Source of the DNA: Paenibacillus sp. SY21-1 | GTDB lineage: Bacteria; Bacillota; Bacilli; Paenibacillales; Paenibacillaceae | Length of the DNA stretch: 64,000 bases | Assembly (NCBI RefSeq): GCF_005222705.1 | Contig: NZ_STGF01000028.1 | Span: 37,092 to 101,091, forward strand | Direction: 5' to 3' | Part shown: one piece after another, positions 26,321 through 35,614 of the stretch | Position numbering within the stretch: the stretch's first letter is position 1 | Layout of the letters: the number at the start of each line of letters is the position of its first letter | Program-made: the position numbers and the translations under genes | Notes under the pieces: model-generated | Databases searched by the model: none | What the model was told of the DNA's origin: nothing | What the model saw: the letters and a program-made list of their open reading frames with translations, nothing else

Positions 26321-27922
26321 ATGAGGTCTATTCGTTCAACGTCCATCATCGCTTTGCTGCTTGGCTCGCTCGTTTTCTTATACGGCTGCTCGAGCGCGAA
26401 CCAGCCGTCCGGAGGAAATGAAGCGGCTCCTTCCGCGAGCTCGGCGGCGCCAAGCGACGCTCCTGCCGCAACAGAGCTAAAGTATGCGCTGGGTCAAGCG
26501 GTATCCACGCTTGATCCGCATCTGTCCGTAGGCGGCAGCAACGGCGCGGTTATTTTGAACATTTTCGAAGGGCTGTACGCCTTTAATTCCAAGCTGGAGC
26601 CGATCCCGATGCTGGCCGAATCGACCGATGTCAGCGAAGACGGCAAAACCTATACGTTCCATTTGCGTCAAGGCGTCAAGTTTCACAATGGCAAGGAATT
26701 GAAGGCAGAGGATGCCGCAGCTTCGCTTAACCGCTGGAAAACACTCGCTCCGCGCGCCAAAAACTCGTTTGGCGATTCCTTGTTCCAGGCTGCCGGAGAC
26801 TACGATGTAACGCTTAAGCTGGAAACGCCTCAGAACGATACGCTGGCGCAGCTGAGCCACATGCTCAACTTTGCGGCGATTATGCCTAAGGAAGTTGCGG
26901 AAAGCGCATCGCCTGAAGGAGTTACGGAATTTATCGGCACAGGTCCATACAAGTTCGTGGAATGGAAAAAGGATCAATACATCGATGTTGAAGCTTTTGC
27001 GGACTACCGGTCTGCGCAGGGCGAGCCTGACGGCTTCTCGGGTAAAAAGGAGCCTGGCGTGGAGAAGCTGCGCTTTGCGCTCGTAACCGATACGTCTACC
27101 CGTTTTAATTCATTTTTGGCCGGCGATTACAGCTTTGTAGACGTTAGTCTGGACCAGCTTCCGCAGGTTGAAGGACAGCAAGGCGTTCAAGTGATCAAGG
27201 ATGTGTCGAGCGATTACAATGTCGTCTACAACAAGAAGTCGCCGATTTTTGCGAATCTGACGAACCGTCAAGCGGTGAATGCCGTTCTGAATGTCGAGGA
27301 AATCTTGCTTGGCACGGTTTCTTCTCCGGAGCTGTATGAGCTGAACTCCAGCTACATGTTTAAAGCCAACAGCGCATGGCATTCCGACGCGGGAAGCGAT
27401 CAATACAACCTGAACGACCCGGAGAAGGCCAAGGAGCTGCTCAAGCAGTCCGGCTACAAGGGAGAAGAGGTCGTCTTGCTGACAACCAAGGATCTGGGCG
27501 GACGTTTCTATAACGCGACGCTTGTCGTGCAGTCCCAACTGGAAAGCGTAGGCATTAAAACGCGCGTGGACACTTACGATTATGCCACGATGCTGACGAA
27601 GCGGGCAGACCAGAAAGCGTGGGATATTTATGTAGGCGGGTTCACTGTGCCGACGACGCCTTCGCAGTTGCTTTACTTCAATCCGACTTATGGCTTTGCC
27701 GACGATGCCAAGCTGGCCGAGCTGCTGAAGGCCTCCACATCCGCGCTTACGCCGGAAGCGATCAAAACCGCCAACGATGCGCTGCAGCAATACGCATGGG
27801 AGTATTTGGCCGTATCAAAAATCGGAGATACGCTGGCGTATTACGCGATCCGCGATGAGCTGCAAGGTTTGATTCTGTATGCGGGCTATCCGAATCTCGG
27901 AAATGTCAAGGTTGTGAAGTAA
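26321..27922 (+). CDS. ABC importer substrate-binding lipoprotein, family 5 (peptide/nickel type)
   Basis: 533 residues with a lipoprotein signal (lipobox LYGC, Cys23) and a Ser/Ala/Pro-rich tether. The SBP family-5 fold follows: STLDPHLSVGGSNGAVILNIFEGLYAF, GKTYTFHLRQGVKFHNGKE and FIGTGPYKFVEWKKDQYI. It should sit on the outer face of the membrane and deliver substrate to the permeases encoded next. The ATG follows GAGGGGG. The ligand could be a peptide, glutathione-like or S-substituted compound; the neighbours favour the last. Confidence 0.9.
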   Translation: MRSIRSTSIIALLLGSLVFLYGCSSANQPSGGNEAAPSASSAAPSDAPAATELKYALGQAVSTLDPHLSVGGSNGAVILNIFEGLYAFNSKLEPIPMLAESTDVSEDGKTYTFHLRQGVKFHNGKELKAEDAAASLNRWKTLAPRAKNSFGDSLFQAAGDYDVTLKLETPQNDTLAQLSHMLNFAAIMPKEVAESASPEGVTEFIGTGPYKFVEWKKDQYIDVEAFADYRSAQGEPDGFSGKKEPGVEKLRFALVTDTSTRFNSFLAGDYSFVDVSLDQLPQVEGQQGVQVIKDVSSDYNVVYNKKSPIFANLTNRQAVNAVLNVEEILLGTVSSPELYELNSSYMFKANSAWHSDAGSDQYNLNDPEKAKELLKQSGYKGEEVVLLTTKDLGGRFYNATLVVQSQLESVGIKTRVDTYDYATMLTKRADQKAWDIYVGGFTVPTTPSQLLYFNPTYGFADDAKLAELLKASTSALTPEAIKTANDALQQYAWEYLAVSKIGDTLAYYAIRDELQGLILYAGYPNLGNVKVVK

Positions 27923-27925
27923 ACG

Positions 27926-28870
27926 ATGATCCCCTACATTCTGAAGCGGCTGCTGGCGTTAGTTCCCGTCGTGCTGGTCATGTCGGTCATCGTCTTTCTG
28001 ATCATCTACCTGATTCCGGGCGACCCGGCCCGAGTGATGCTAGGCGACGGAGCAGATGAGGCAACGATAGCTGAGCTTAGGGAGCAAATGGGGCTTAATT
28101 ATCCGCTTTGGGAGCAGTACGCAAGATGGATGGGGCAGGCGCTGCAAGGAAATTTGGGTAAATCCTTTTTCCTGCAGCAGCCTGTATCGGAAGCGATCGG
28201 CGAGCATCTTGCGCCGACGCTTTCGCTCGCCTTGCTGGCTCAGCTGATCGCCGTACTGATCGCCATACCGCTTGGCGTCAGCGCGGCGATCAATCGTGGA
28301 GGAATAGCGGATAAAGCATTAAATGCCTACTCCTTGCTCGGCATTTCGGTTCCCGGCTTCCTGTTAAGCCTGTTTTTTATTTTGATTTTTTCGGTCAAGC
28401 TTAAATGGTTGCCCGTTGCGGGTTATGTCCCGATTACCGAGCATGCGGGTTTATTTTTGAAGCATATGCTGCTGCCGGCCATTTCCATAGGAATCGTCAT
28501 GTCCTCTCTAACGGCACGAATCGTCAAAGCTTCTGTACTTGAAGTGCTGCATGAGGGGTTTGTCAAAACGGCCGCTGCAAAAGGGCTGAATCCGGCGCTT
28601 ATCGTTTACAAGCACGTGCTTCGCAATGCATGGATACCGATATTGACCGTAATCGGCGGCTCGTTCGGCACGCTGGTAGCGGGAGCGGCCGTTATCGAGA
28701 CCATTTTCAACATTCCCGGACTGGGGCAAATGCTGGTTCATGCCGTAGAGCGGCGCGATTACGCCGTGATTCAAGGCATGGTGCTGTTTATTGCAATCGT
28801 TTATGTCGCTGTCAATCTGACAGTCGATTTGTTGTATGCGGCTGTCGATCCTCGTGTCCGGCTGCAATGA
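27926..28870 (+). CDS. ABC importer permease, DppB type
   Basis: 314 residues, about six membrane helices, starting MIPYILKRLLALVPVVLVMSVIVFL. The EAA loop (VKTAAAKGLNPALIVYKHVLRNAWIPIL) contacts the ATPase. Only 3 bp separate it from the binding-protein stop. It pairs with the next permease. Confidence 0.92.
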   Translation: MIPYILKRLLALVPVVLVMSVIVFLIIYLIPGDPARVMLGDGADEATIAELREQMGLNYPLWEQYARWMGQALQGNLGKSFFLQQPVSEAIGEHLAPTLSLALLAQLIAVLIAIPLGVSAAINRGGIADKALNAYSLLGISVPGFLLSLFFILIFSVKLKWLPVAGYVPITEHAGLFLKHMLLPAISIGIVMSSLTARIVKASVLEVLHEGFVKTAAAKGLNPALIVYKHVLRNAWIPILTVIGGSFGTLVAGAAVIETIFNIPGLGQMLVHAVERRDYAVIQGMVLFIAIVYVAVNLTVDLLYAAVDPRVRLQ

Positions 28871-28894
28871 GATTCCCTGAAGGAGGCGTGAACC

Positions 28895-29833
28895 ATGACG
28901 ACGGAGCCCGTTCCTGTGGACGATAAGCGAAATGCGTCCCTTGGCAAGCTGAGCCGTTCGCTGCCCTTGCGCCGGTTTATGGCAAACCGTACAGCCATGC
29001 TTGGCGCGCTGCTGATGCTGCTGTTGATCCTTGCTACCTTGCTTGCTTCCTGGATCGCCAGATTCGAGCCGCAGGCGATGGACGTGCTTAGAAGGCTGAA
29101 GCCGCCGGATGGCGCGCATTGGTTCGGAACGGACAATTTGGGCCGCGATGTGTTCAGCCGCACGCTGCATGGAACGGCTATTTCCATCCGGGTAGGCTTA
29201 AGCGTCGCTTTCGCCAGCTCGGCGTTGGGTCTGGTCATCGGCTTGTATTCCGCTTATTACAAAAGGCTTGACCAGCTGCTGATGCGCATTATGGACGGGC
29301 TGTTTGCGTTTCCGGCGGTGCTGCTGGCGATGGCGATGATGGCGGCGCTCGGTCCCAACATCGGCAATCTGATCGTATGCTTGAGCATCGTCTTTACACC
29401 GGCCGTTGCGCGCATTGTGCGTTCGGCTGCGCTGGTCGTAAAGGAGCAAACGTACATCGAAGCGATGCAGGCGCTGGGCGCCTCGCGTTCGCGCGTGATC
29501 TGGCTGCACATTATGCCAGGAACCGTCTCGGCGTTAATTGTACAAGGCTCGTTCGTGTTTGCTGAAGCGATTATCGTGGAGGCGGCGCTAAGTTTTCTTG
29601 GCGCAGGCATCCCGGCTCCGACCCCGAGCCTTGGCAACTTGCTTGCAGAAGGCAAAGCGTTTATTTATAACTCCTGGTGGATGACGCTTTATCCGGGGCT
29701 CGCGCTGATCGTTTCCGTGCTGGCAATGAACTGGCTGGGCGATGGATTAAGGGATATGGTCGACCCGCACGGAAAAGTGCGAACAAGACGCGGCGCCAAA
29801 CGGGTCCGTTCAAAGGCGAAAGCCGCAGGATAA
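28895..29833 (+). CDS. ABC importer permease, DppC type
   Basis: 312 residues. An N-terminal cytoplasmic extension is followed by the DppC-type start (RFMANRTAMLGALLMLLLI), the periplasmic stretch HWFGTDNLGRDVFSR and the EAA loop YIEAMQALGASRSRVIWLHI. GAAGGAGG lies before the ATG. Second permease of the heterodimer. Confidence 0.92.
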   Translation: MTTEPVPVDDKRNASLGKLSRSLPLRRFMANRTAMLGALLMLLLILATLLASWIARFEPQAMDVLRRLKPPDGAHWFGTDNLGRDVFSRTLHGTAISIRVGLSVAFASSALGLVIGLYSAYYKRLDQLLMRIMDGLFAFPAVLLAMAMMAALGPNIGNLIVCLSIVFTPAVARIVRSAALVVKEQTYIEAMQALGASRSRVIWLHIMPGTVSALIVQGSFVFAEAIIVEAALSFLGAGIPAPTPSLGNLLAEGKAFIYNSWWMTLYPGLALIVSVLAMNWLGDGLRDMVDPHGKVRTRRGAKRVRSKAKAAG

Positions 29834-29846
29834 GGAGGAATGCCGA

Positions 29847-30923
29847 GTGACAGAGGCTGCTTTGCTGAGTATTAAGGGGCTGAAAACCTTTTTCCATACG
29901 GATCATGGCCGTGTTGCGGCGGTCGACGATCTCTCTTTGACGATCAACGAAGGCGAAATATTCGGCGTCGTTGGCGAGTCGGGCTGCGGAAAAAGCGTAA
30001 CGGCCCAATCGATTATGCGTTTGCTGGATGAAAAGCGCGGAACGAGCTACGAAGGTCAAATCCGCTATGCCGGACGCGATCTGCTCCGTCTGGGCAAAAG
30101 GGAGATGCGCGACATTCGCGGCGATGAAATTGCGATGATCTTTCAAGATCCGCTGAGCTCGTTAAATCCGCTATTGACCATCGGCGAGCAGATTGCCGAA
30201 ACGATTCGCGCCCACCGGAAATGGAGCCGGAGGCAGGCGCAGCAGGAAGCGGTCAGATTGCTTCGGTTGACGGGAATCCCGTCTCCTGAGCGCCGCGTCT
30301 TTGATTATCCGCATCAGCTCTCGGGCGGCATGAGACAGCGGGTAATGATTGCGATTGCGCTGTCCTGCCAGCCGCGGCTGCTAATCGCGGACGAACCGAC
30401 GACAGCGCTCGATGTGACCATTCAAGCGCAGATTATGGATTTACTGGTCAGACTAAACCGGGAATTGGGCATGAGCATCATGCTGATTACGCATGATTTG
30501 GGCGTTGTGGCCGAGGTGTGCCACCGCGTTGCCGTTATGTACGCCGGACAAATTGTGGAGACGGCCGACGTGAAATCGTTGTTCAGCCATCCCCGCCATC
30601 CGTACACGGCCGGCTTGATGAGGTCAATCCCGCGCATTGACGGGGACCGCGCCGCGGCGCTGCAGGCGGTTGACGGAATGGTGCCCCCGTTGCACGATTT
30701 TCCGTCCGGCTGCCGGTTTGCGCCCCGCTGCGGCTTGACCGACGATCGCTGCCGTTCCATAATGCCGGAGCTGACGGACCTGAACGACAGCATGAGCAGC
30801 GTTCGCTGCTGGCACGCGGATATTGGTGGAGCGAAAGGAGGCATAGCCGATGACGAATACCGCAAAAGAGCCTTCGGAGAAGGAGCCTCTGCTGGAAATA
30901 AGAGGACTGCGCAAAAGCTTTAA
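29847..30923 (+). CDS. ABC importer ATPase, DppD/OppD type
   Basis: 358 residues from GTG 29847. Walker A GESGCGKS near residue 48, signature LSGGMRQRVMIAIAL, Walker B LLIADEPTTALD. The C-terminal oligopeptide-transporter extension has CRFAPRCGLTDDRC, the Cys set often linked to an Fe-S site. Its 3' end overlaps the next ATPase gene by 74 bp, an unusually long overlap, because the C-terminal tail runs about 25 residues past the usual end. Confidence 0.9.
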   Translation: MTEAALLSIKGLKTFFHTDHGRVAAVDDLSLTINEGEIFGVVGESGCGKSVTAQSIMRLLDEKRGTSYEGQIRYAGRDLLRLGKREMRDIRGDEIAMIFQDPLSSLNPLLTIGEQIAETIRAHRKWSRRQAQQEAVRLLRLTGIPSPERRVFDYPHQLSGGMRQRVMIAIALSCQPRLLIADEPTTALDVTIQAQIMDLLVRLNRELGMSIMLITHDLGVVAEVCHRVAVMYAGQIVETADVKSLFSHPRHPYTAGLMRSIPRIDGDRAAALQAVDGMVPPLHDFPSGCRFAPRCGLTDDRCRSIMPELTDLNDSMSSVRCWHADIGGAKGGIADDEYRKRAFGEGASAGNKRTAQKL

Positions 30924-31839
30924 AGCCAAGCTGCCCGGCCGCTGGAGAGCGGGAGAGCTGAAGGCCGTCGATCATGTGTCGTTTGCTATTCATGAAGGCG
31001 AGGTATACGGGCTGGTAGGCGAGTCGGGCTGCGGCAAAAGCACGCTTGGCCGCACGCTGCTGCGTCTGACGGAGCCGTCCGATGGTGTCGCGCTTTATCG
31101 CGGACAAAACTTGTTCGAGCTCTCTGCAAAGGAGATGCAGTCCCGCCGGAGACAGCTGCAAATGGTATTTCAAGATCCGTTCGCTTCACTGCATCCGCGC
31201 AAGACGATTGGAACGGCCTTGACGGAGCCGCTGGTCATCCATGGAATCGGCACCAAAGCCCAGCACCGGATGCTTGCGCTCCAGATGCTCGCCAAAGTCG
31301 GATTGCAGGCCGATCATTATAATCGTCTGCCCCATGAGCTTTCCGGCGGGCAGCGTCAGCGGGTCGTGCTGGCCCGCGCGCTTATTTTGCAGCCGGACTT
31401 TATCGTTTGCGATGAGCCGGTGTCGGCGCTGGATGTCATCATTCAGGCGCAAATTCTGAATTTAATGAAGCAACTGCAGCAGGAGCTGAAGCTGACCCTG
31501 CTGTTTATCGCCCACGATTTGGGCGTCGTGCGTCACATCTCCGATCGGATCGGAGTTATGTATTTAGGCAAGCTTGTCGAGGAAGCCCCAACGGATGAGC
31601 TGTTTGCCGCGCCACGGCATCCCTATACGCGCGCGCTGCTGTCGGCTGTTCCGAATCCGGAGCCAGGAGCGCCGCGCGAGAGAATTCTGCTGCAAGGGGA
31701 TGTTCCCTCGCCGCTGGAGCCGCCATCTGGCTGCGCCTTCCATCCTCGGTGTCCGGCCGCAACGGACAGGTGTCGAGTAGAAACGCCTTCCAAACGTGCT
31801 GTTACGTCCCACCATTTTGTGGCCTGCCATCTGGCCTGA
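30850..31839 (+). CDS. ABC importer ATPase, DppF/OppF type
   Basis: 329 residues. Walker A GESGCGKS, signature LSGGQRQRVVLARAL, Walker B FIVCDEPVSALD, and the C-terminal CAFHPRCPAATDRC. AAAGGAGG lies 9 bp before the ATG at 30850 inside the end of the previous gene. Together with the other ATPase it energises the importer. The next gene, a flavin monooxygenase, starts 24 bp later and is probably cotranscribed. Confidence 0.9.
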   Translation: MTNTAKEPSEKEPLLEIRGLRKSFKAKLPGRWRAGELKAVDHVSFAIHEGEVYGLVGESGCGKSTLGRTLLRLTEPSDGVALYRGQNLFELSAKEMQSRRRQLQMVFQDPFASLHPRKTIGTALTEPLVIHGIGTKAQHRMLALQMLAKVGLQADHYNRLPHELSGGQRQRVVLARALILQPDFIVCDEPVSALDVIIQAQILNLMKQLQQELKLTLLFIAHDLGVVRHISDRIGVMYLGKLVEEAPTDELFAAPRHPYTRALLSAVPNPEPGAPRERILLQGDVPSPLEPPSGCAFHPRCPAATDRCRVETPSKRAVTSHHFVACHLA

Positions 31840-31862
31840 ACGAAAGAGAGCTGACTTGTGCT

Positions 31863-33227
31863 ATGCAGAAAAAAATTCATCTTGGCGTATTTGAGGTCAA
31901 CAGCGTCAATCATCTCACGCAAGGTATTTGGGCGCACCCTGCCCAAAACCGCATTCATTTCAATCGACTGGACTATTGGCTGAACATTGCCCGCATTCTG
32001 GAACGGGGAAAATTCGATTTTATGTTTTTTGCCGATTCGTACGGATCTCCCGGCAAAAACGCCGAACTGGCCTTCCGCGAGGCTTCCGGTCCTCCCGGCA
32101 ACGACCCGATGCTCCTCCTGCCGGCGCTGGCTGCGGCAACCGAGCACTTGGCTTTTACGATGACAACGTCGACCACGTATGAGGCGCCTTATGCCAATGC
32201 AAGGCGGTTCGCAACGCTTGATCATTTATCCAAAGGACGCATCGGCTGGAACGTGGTGACGACGAGCACGCCTTCTGCAGCGGGGTTGTTCGGCCGGAGC
32301 GAATTTGTCCCGCATGACGAGCGATATGACATCGCAGACGAATTTCTTGATGTGAGCTATAAATATTGGGAAGGCAGCTGGGAGGAGGATGCGCTCGTCA
32401 TCGACCGCCAGCAGCGCGTATTTACCGATCCCGCCAAGGTGCACCGCGTCGAGCATGAAGGGAAGTATTTCAAATCGAGCGGATATTTCTCCAGCTCGCC
32501 GTCTCCGCAGCGGACGCCGGTGTTGTTCCAGGCCGGAAGCTCGGAGCGCGGGCGCGCTTTTGCCGCCAAGCATGCGGAGGGCGTGTTTCTGAAAGCGCCG
32601 ACGCTTGACGTGCTGCGCGATCAAATCGCGGATATTCGCCGCCGCGCAGCCTCTTATGGACGTGAGCCGGGCTCGATTAAAGTGTTTACCGGCTTGTCCG
32701 TTGTGACGGCGCCTACCCGTGAGGAAGCCGTTCGCAAGCACGAATCCTATCTGAGCTATCAAAGCGAGGAGGCTACCCTTGCCAGCTATGCGAGCGTAAC
32801 GGGCATCGATTTGACGAAGCTTGACCCCGATTCGTATTTCGAGAATATTCATACCGAAATGGGCCAGACGCATACGGATCGCTTTACCAAGCATGCCAAA
32901 ACGAAAAAAACAGTCAGAGAAGTGAAGGAAGATTTTGTGAAAAAGGGCTTCCGCGGCGTCACCATTATCGGTTCGCCGGAGGAGGTGGCCGACCGGATTG
33001 CGGAAGTGGTTGCCCATACCGATGTCGACGGCTTTAACCTGGAGCCGTATGTGCTGCCGGATTCCTACACCGACTTTGTCGATTTTGTCGTTCCGGTGCT
33101 GCAGGAGCGTGGGCTATTCAAAAAAGATTACGAGAGCGGCACGTTCCGCGAGAAGCTGTTCGGCAGTCCACGGCTGTCAAAAGGACATCCAGGCGCAGCG
33201 TTCAGGTATTCGCATGGTCAAGTCTGA
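31863..33227 (+). CDS. LLM-class flavin monooxygenase (NtaA/SnaA/DszA family), second copy
   Basis: 454 residues from the ATG at 31863 (MQKKIHLGVFEVNSVNHLTQ). The longer in-frame start would run back into the ATPase gene. Same family features as the minus-strand copy: FDFMFFADSYGSP, YEAPYANARRFATLDHLSKG, RIGWNVVTT and VLFQAGSSERGR. It is likely to oxidise the imported, deacylated or still acylated substrate with FMNH2 and O2. Its end overlaps the acyl-CoA-dehydrogenase-like gene by 14 bp. Confidence 0.88.
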   Translation: MQKKIHLGVFEVNSVNHLTQGIWAHPAQNRIHFNRLDYWLNIARILERGKFDFMFFADSYGSPGKNAELAFREASGPPGNDPMLLLPALAAATEHLAFTMTTSTTYEAPYANARRFATLDHLSKGRIGWNVVTTSTPSAAGLFGRSEFVPHDERYDIADEFLDVSYKYWEGSWEEDALVIDRQQRVFTDPAKVHRVEHEGKYFKSSGYFSSSPSPQRTPVLFQAGSSERGRAFAAKHAEGVFLKAPTLDVLRDQIADIRRRAASYGREPGSIKVFTGLSVVTAPTREEAVRKHESYLSYQSEEATLASYASVTGIDLTKLDPDSYFENIHTEMGQTHTDRFTKHAKTKKTVREVKEDFVKKGFRGVTIIGSPEEVADRIAEVVAHTDVDGFNLEPYVLPDSYTDFVDFVVPVLQERGLFKKDYESGTFREKLFGSPRLSKGHPGAAFRYSHGQV

Positions 33228-34455
33228 TACGAGTGGAGCAGGTGCATTAGCCGATCTGGATAAAAGACTGACGATCGCCGGCGACGGGCTGACGGAGCGG
33301 CAGCTCGCGGTCGTCTGGCAGCTTCGGCAGCTCGGTGAACGTCTGATTGGACCGGCGGCGCCGGAGGTGGACAGGGAAGGACGCTATCCGCGCGAAGCGA
33401 TGGACGGCTTGAAGCAGGCGGGCTTCGCCGCGCTAGCCGTGCCCCGTGAGGCTGGAGGATGGGGGGCCGGGTACGGCGGCGACGTCCTGCTCTTGCCCCT
33501 GGCTTTAATGGAAATCGCCGCATGGTGCTCGTCGGCCTCTCAGGTTTTCACGCTGCACAATACAGCCGTGCAACTGGTGCATGCGCTTGGCGACGAAGCG
33601 CAGCGGAATTATTTTTTCAAGGAAGCGGCTGTAGGAAAGCATTGGTTTGCCAGCTTCGGCAGCGAAGCCGGGGCTAACCGGTTCGTGATGCAGAGCTATT
33701 TGCAGAGGGTGGATGGAGGCTTTCGCCTGACAGGAGATAAACGATTCGCAACCGGCTCGCCCGGCGCCAAATGGGCCGTTTGGCGCTCCGTGCAGGAAGC
33801 GGACGCAGGCGCGGAGGGAGCCGAGGTATTGTACCCGCTCGTTGAGCTTGCATCCGCCGGAGTTACGGTAATCGACGATTGGGACGGCATTGGACAACGG
33901 GGCACGGGCAGCGGCAACGTAAAGGCGGAGCAGGCGTTTGTGCCCGAAGCTCACATCCTTGGGAAGGCGGGCGATTACAAGGCTGTGGATGCTTTCTTTT
34001 CCACCCAGTTTCATATCCATTTTGCCGCCCAGTACGTTGGCATTGCCGCTGGCGCGCTGCGGGAGGCGATTGTCTACATCCAAGAGAAAAGCCGTCCGTG
34101 GACGCCCGGCGTAGCGCCGGTTGATGAAGCAAGCGTACAACTCAGGCTCGGAGAAATGGATGTCAAGCTGGAAGGCGCGCGGCAGCTTGTGCTGCGGGCG
34201 GCCAGGCTGCTCGATCAGGCGCAGCGTGACTCCAAGCTCTACGGTGCGGCTGCAATAGCCGCGTCGCAGGCGAAGGTGCTCGCTACCTCCGCCTGCCTGG
34301 AGCTGACCTCGGATCTGTTTCAACTTATGGGCGCCAGGGCGGCCACGCGCTCCATTGGATTTGACCGTTATTTCCGCAATGCCCGCACCCTTACCCTGCA
34401 TGACCCAGTCGACAAGCAGCGCGAGCGGCTGGGAAAATCTTTGCTCGCCGATTAA
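33214..34455 (+). CDS. Acyl-CoA-dehydrogenase-like flavoprotein (SfnB/DszC type)
   Basis: 413 residues from the ATG at 33214, inside the last codons of the monooxygenase gene; a start further upstream would overlap much more. The ACAD fold is visible: VDREGRYPREAMDGLKQAGFAALAVP, then FASFGSEAGANRF and GDKRFATGSPGAKW, and the C-terminal helical domain ending RNARTLTLHDPVDKQRERLG. This HDP-containing ending is typical of DszC/SfnB-like monooxygenases that use FMNH2 rather than true dehydrogenases. It meets ypdA tail to tail with a 4-bp overlap of the stop codons. Confidence 0.85.
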   Translation: MVKSDTSGAGALADLDKRLTIAGDGLTERQLAVVWQLRQLGERLIGPAAPEVDREGRYPREAMDGLKQAGFAALAVPREAGGWGAGYGGDVLLLPLALMEIAAWCSSASQVFTLHNTAVQLVHALGDEAQRNYFFKEAAVGKHWFASFGSEAGANRFVMQSYLQRVDGGFRLTGDKRFATGSPGAKWAVWRSVQEADAGAEGAEVLYPLVELASAGVTVIDDWDGIGQRGTGSGNVKAEQAFVPEAHILGKAGDYKAVDAFFSTQFHIHFAAQYVGIAAGALREAIVYIQEKSRPWTPGVAPVDEASVQLRLGEMDVKLEGARQLVLRAARLLDQAQRDSKLYGAAAIAASQAKVLATSACLELTSDLFQLMGARAATRSIGFDRYFRNARTLTLHDPVDKQRERLGKSLLAD

Positions 34456-35423
34456 AGGGTGAGCAAATGCTCGGCAATTTTCCGTCCGTGAAAGCGGCCG
34501 GATTCAATGAAAATTTCATTCGCCTCATGCCGGGAGGCAACGACACCTGCCAAGAAGATGCCAGGCACGTTCGTTTCCATCGTCGTTTCATTGAAGGTCG
34601 GATAACCTTCGGCTTCCATGGTGACGCCCGTTGTCGTCAGGAAATGGCGATCCGGGTGAAAGCCCGTCAGCGCCAGCACAAAATCGTTGGCGATCGCCCG
34701 CTCGCCCTCAGGCGTGCGAACGGTGACCGAATAGCGGTCGACTCCGGTCACGGTCGCTCGGAACAGCATCGAAATCGCCCCTTTGGCCACCTTGCTTTCA
34801 AAGCCGGGACGAACCCACGGTTTAATGCTGCGCGAATAATCGGCCCCGCGATAAATGACGGTTACCTCGGCCCCGATGCGTTCGAGCTCCAGCGCTGCGT
34901 CGATGGCGGAGTTGCTTCCCCCGATAATGGCTACCTTCATTCCGACATAGGGATGCGCTTCACGGAAAAAGTGGCTGACCTTGTCGGTTTCTTCTCCAGG
35001 AATGCCAAGCACATTCGGATGATCAAAGTAGCCGGTTGCGATGATGACATAGCGGGCGGCGAAATGGCAAGGCTCGCCGAATCGGTCCTCCCCTGTCAGT
35101 ACAAACCGTTCGCCTTCCTTGGCAATTTCGTTAATGGCGGTATAGGGCTGGACGCGAAGCTGGTGGCGCTGCGCCGCAGTACGATAGTAATTCAGCGCTT
35201 CAAGCCTGGAGGGCTTGTCGTTTGCCGTAGTAAACGGTATATCTCCGATTTCGAGCAGCTCCGGCGTGCTGAAAAAATGCATATAGGTCGGATATTGCGA
35301 AATCGAGTGGGCCAAGTTTCTTTTTTCAATGACGAGCGGGTTCAGACCGATACGCTTGAGCTCTATGGCAGCGGCGAGTCCGCAGGGGCCCGCTCCGATT
35401 ATAATGGCTTGTTCAGTATGCAT
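34452..35423 (-). CDS. ypdA: YpdA-family bacillithiol disulfide reductase
   Basis: 323 residues from the ATG at 35423 (TTCAGGAGGAACC upstream). FAD motif IIGAGPCGLAAAIELKRIG near residue 7 with the family's conserved Cys, followed by SISQYPTYMHFFSTPELLEIGD. NADPH motif AIIGGSNSAIDAAL is near 170. YpdA reduces bacillithiol disulfide, the low-molecular-weight thiol system of many Bacillota. It is next to the presumed sulfur-compound island but convergent with it, so a direct link is not shown. Confidence 0.9.
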   Translation of the reverse strand: MHTEQAIIIGAGPCGLAAAIELKRIGLNPLVIEKRNLAHSISQYPTYMHFFSTPELLEIGDIPFTTANDKPSRLEALNYYRTAAQRHQLRVQPYTAINEIAKEGERFVLTGEDRFGEPCHFAARYVIIATGYFDHPNVLGIPGEETDKVSHFFREAHPYVGMKVAIIGGSNSAIDAALELERIGAEVTVIYRGADYSRSIKPWVRPGFESKVAKGAISMLFRATVTGVDRYSVTVRTPEGERAIANDFVLALTGFHPDRHFLTTTGVTMEAEGYPTFNETTMETNVPGIFLAGVVASRHEANEIFIESGRFHGRKIAEHLLTL

Positions 35424-35527
35424 GCGTGGTTCCTCCTGAATGAAATAAGAGCTGATTGGCAATAGGTGCATAACGCTCATTTTACTGCGGAAACGGCAAA
35501 AAGCGCAAATTTGGATGATTGGCTCTC

Positions 35528-35555
35528 TTGTGCCTCTATCGTAATATTGTATAAT
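35528..35555 (+). promoter_or_regulatory. Promoter of the hypothetical gene at 35615
   Basis: -35 TTGTGC at 35528-35533, a 16-bp spacer, -10 TATAAT at 35550-35555, 60 bp before the ATG. Confidence 0.55.
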
Positions 35556-35614
35556 AATGTGGAATCCTATTATAAATACAGGTTCAATAGAGCGTATGAA
35601 GGGGGGAGACACGG

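Noticed and set aside
34467..35465. 332-residue open frame on the plus strand
   Set aside because: Antisense to ypdA, which has clear FAD and NADPH motifs and a good ribosome site.
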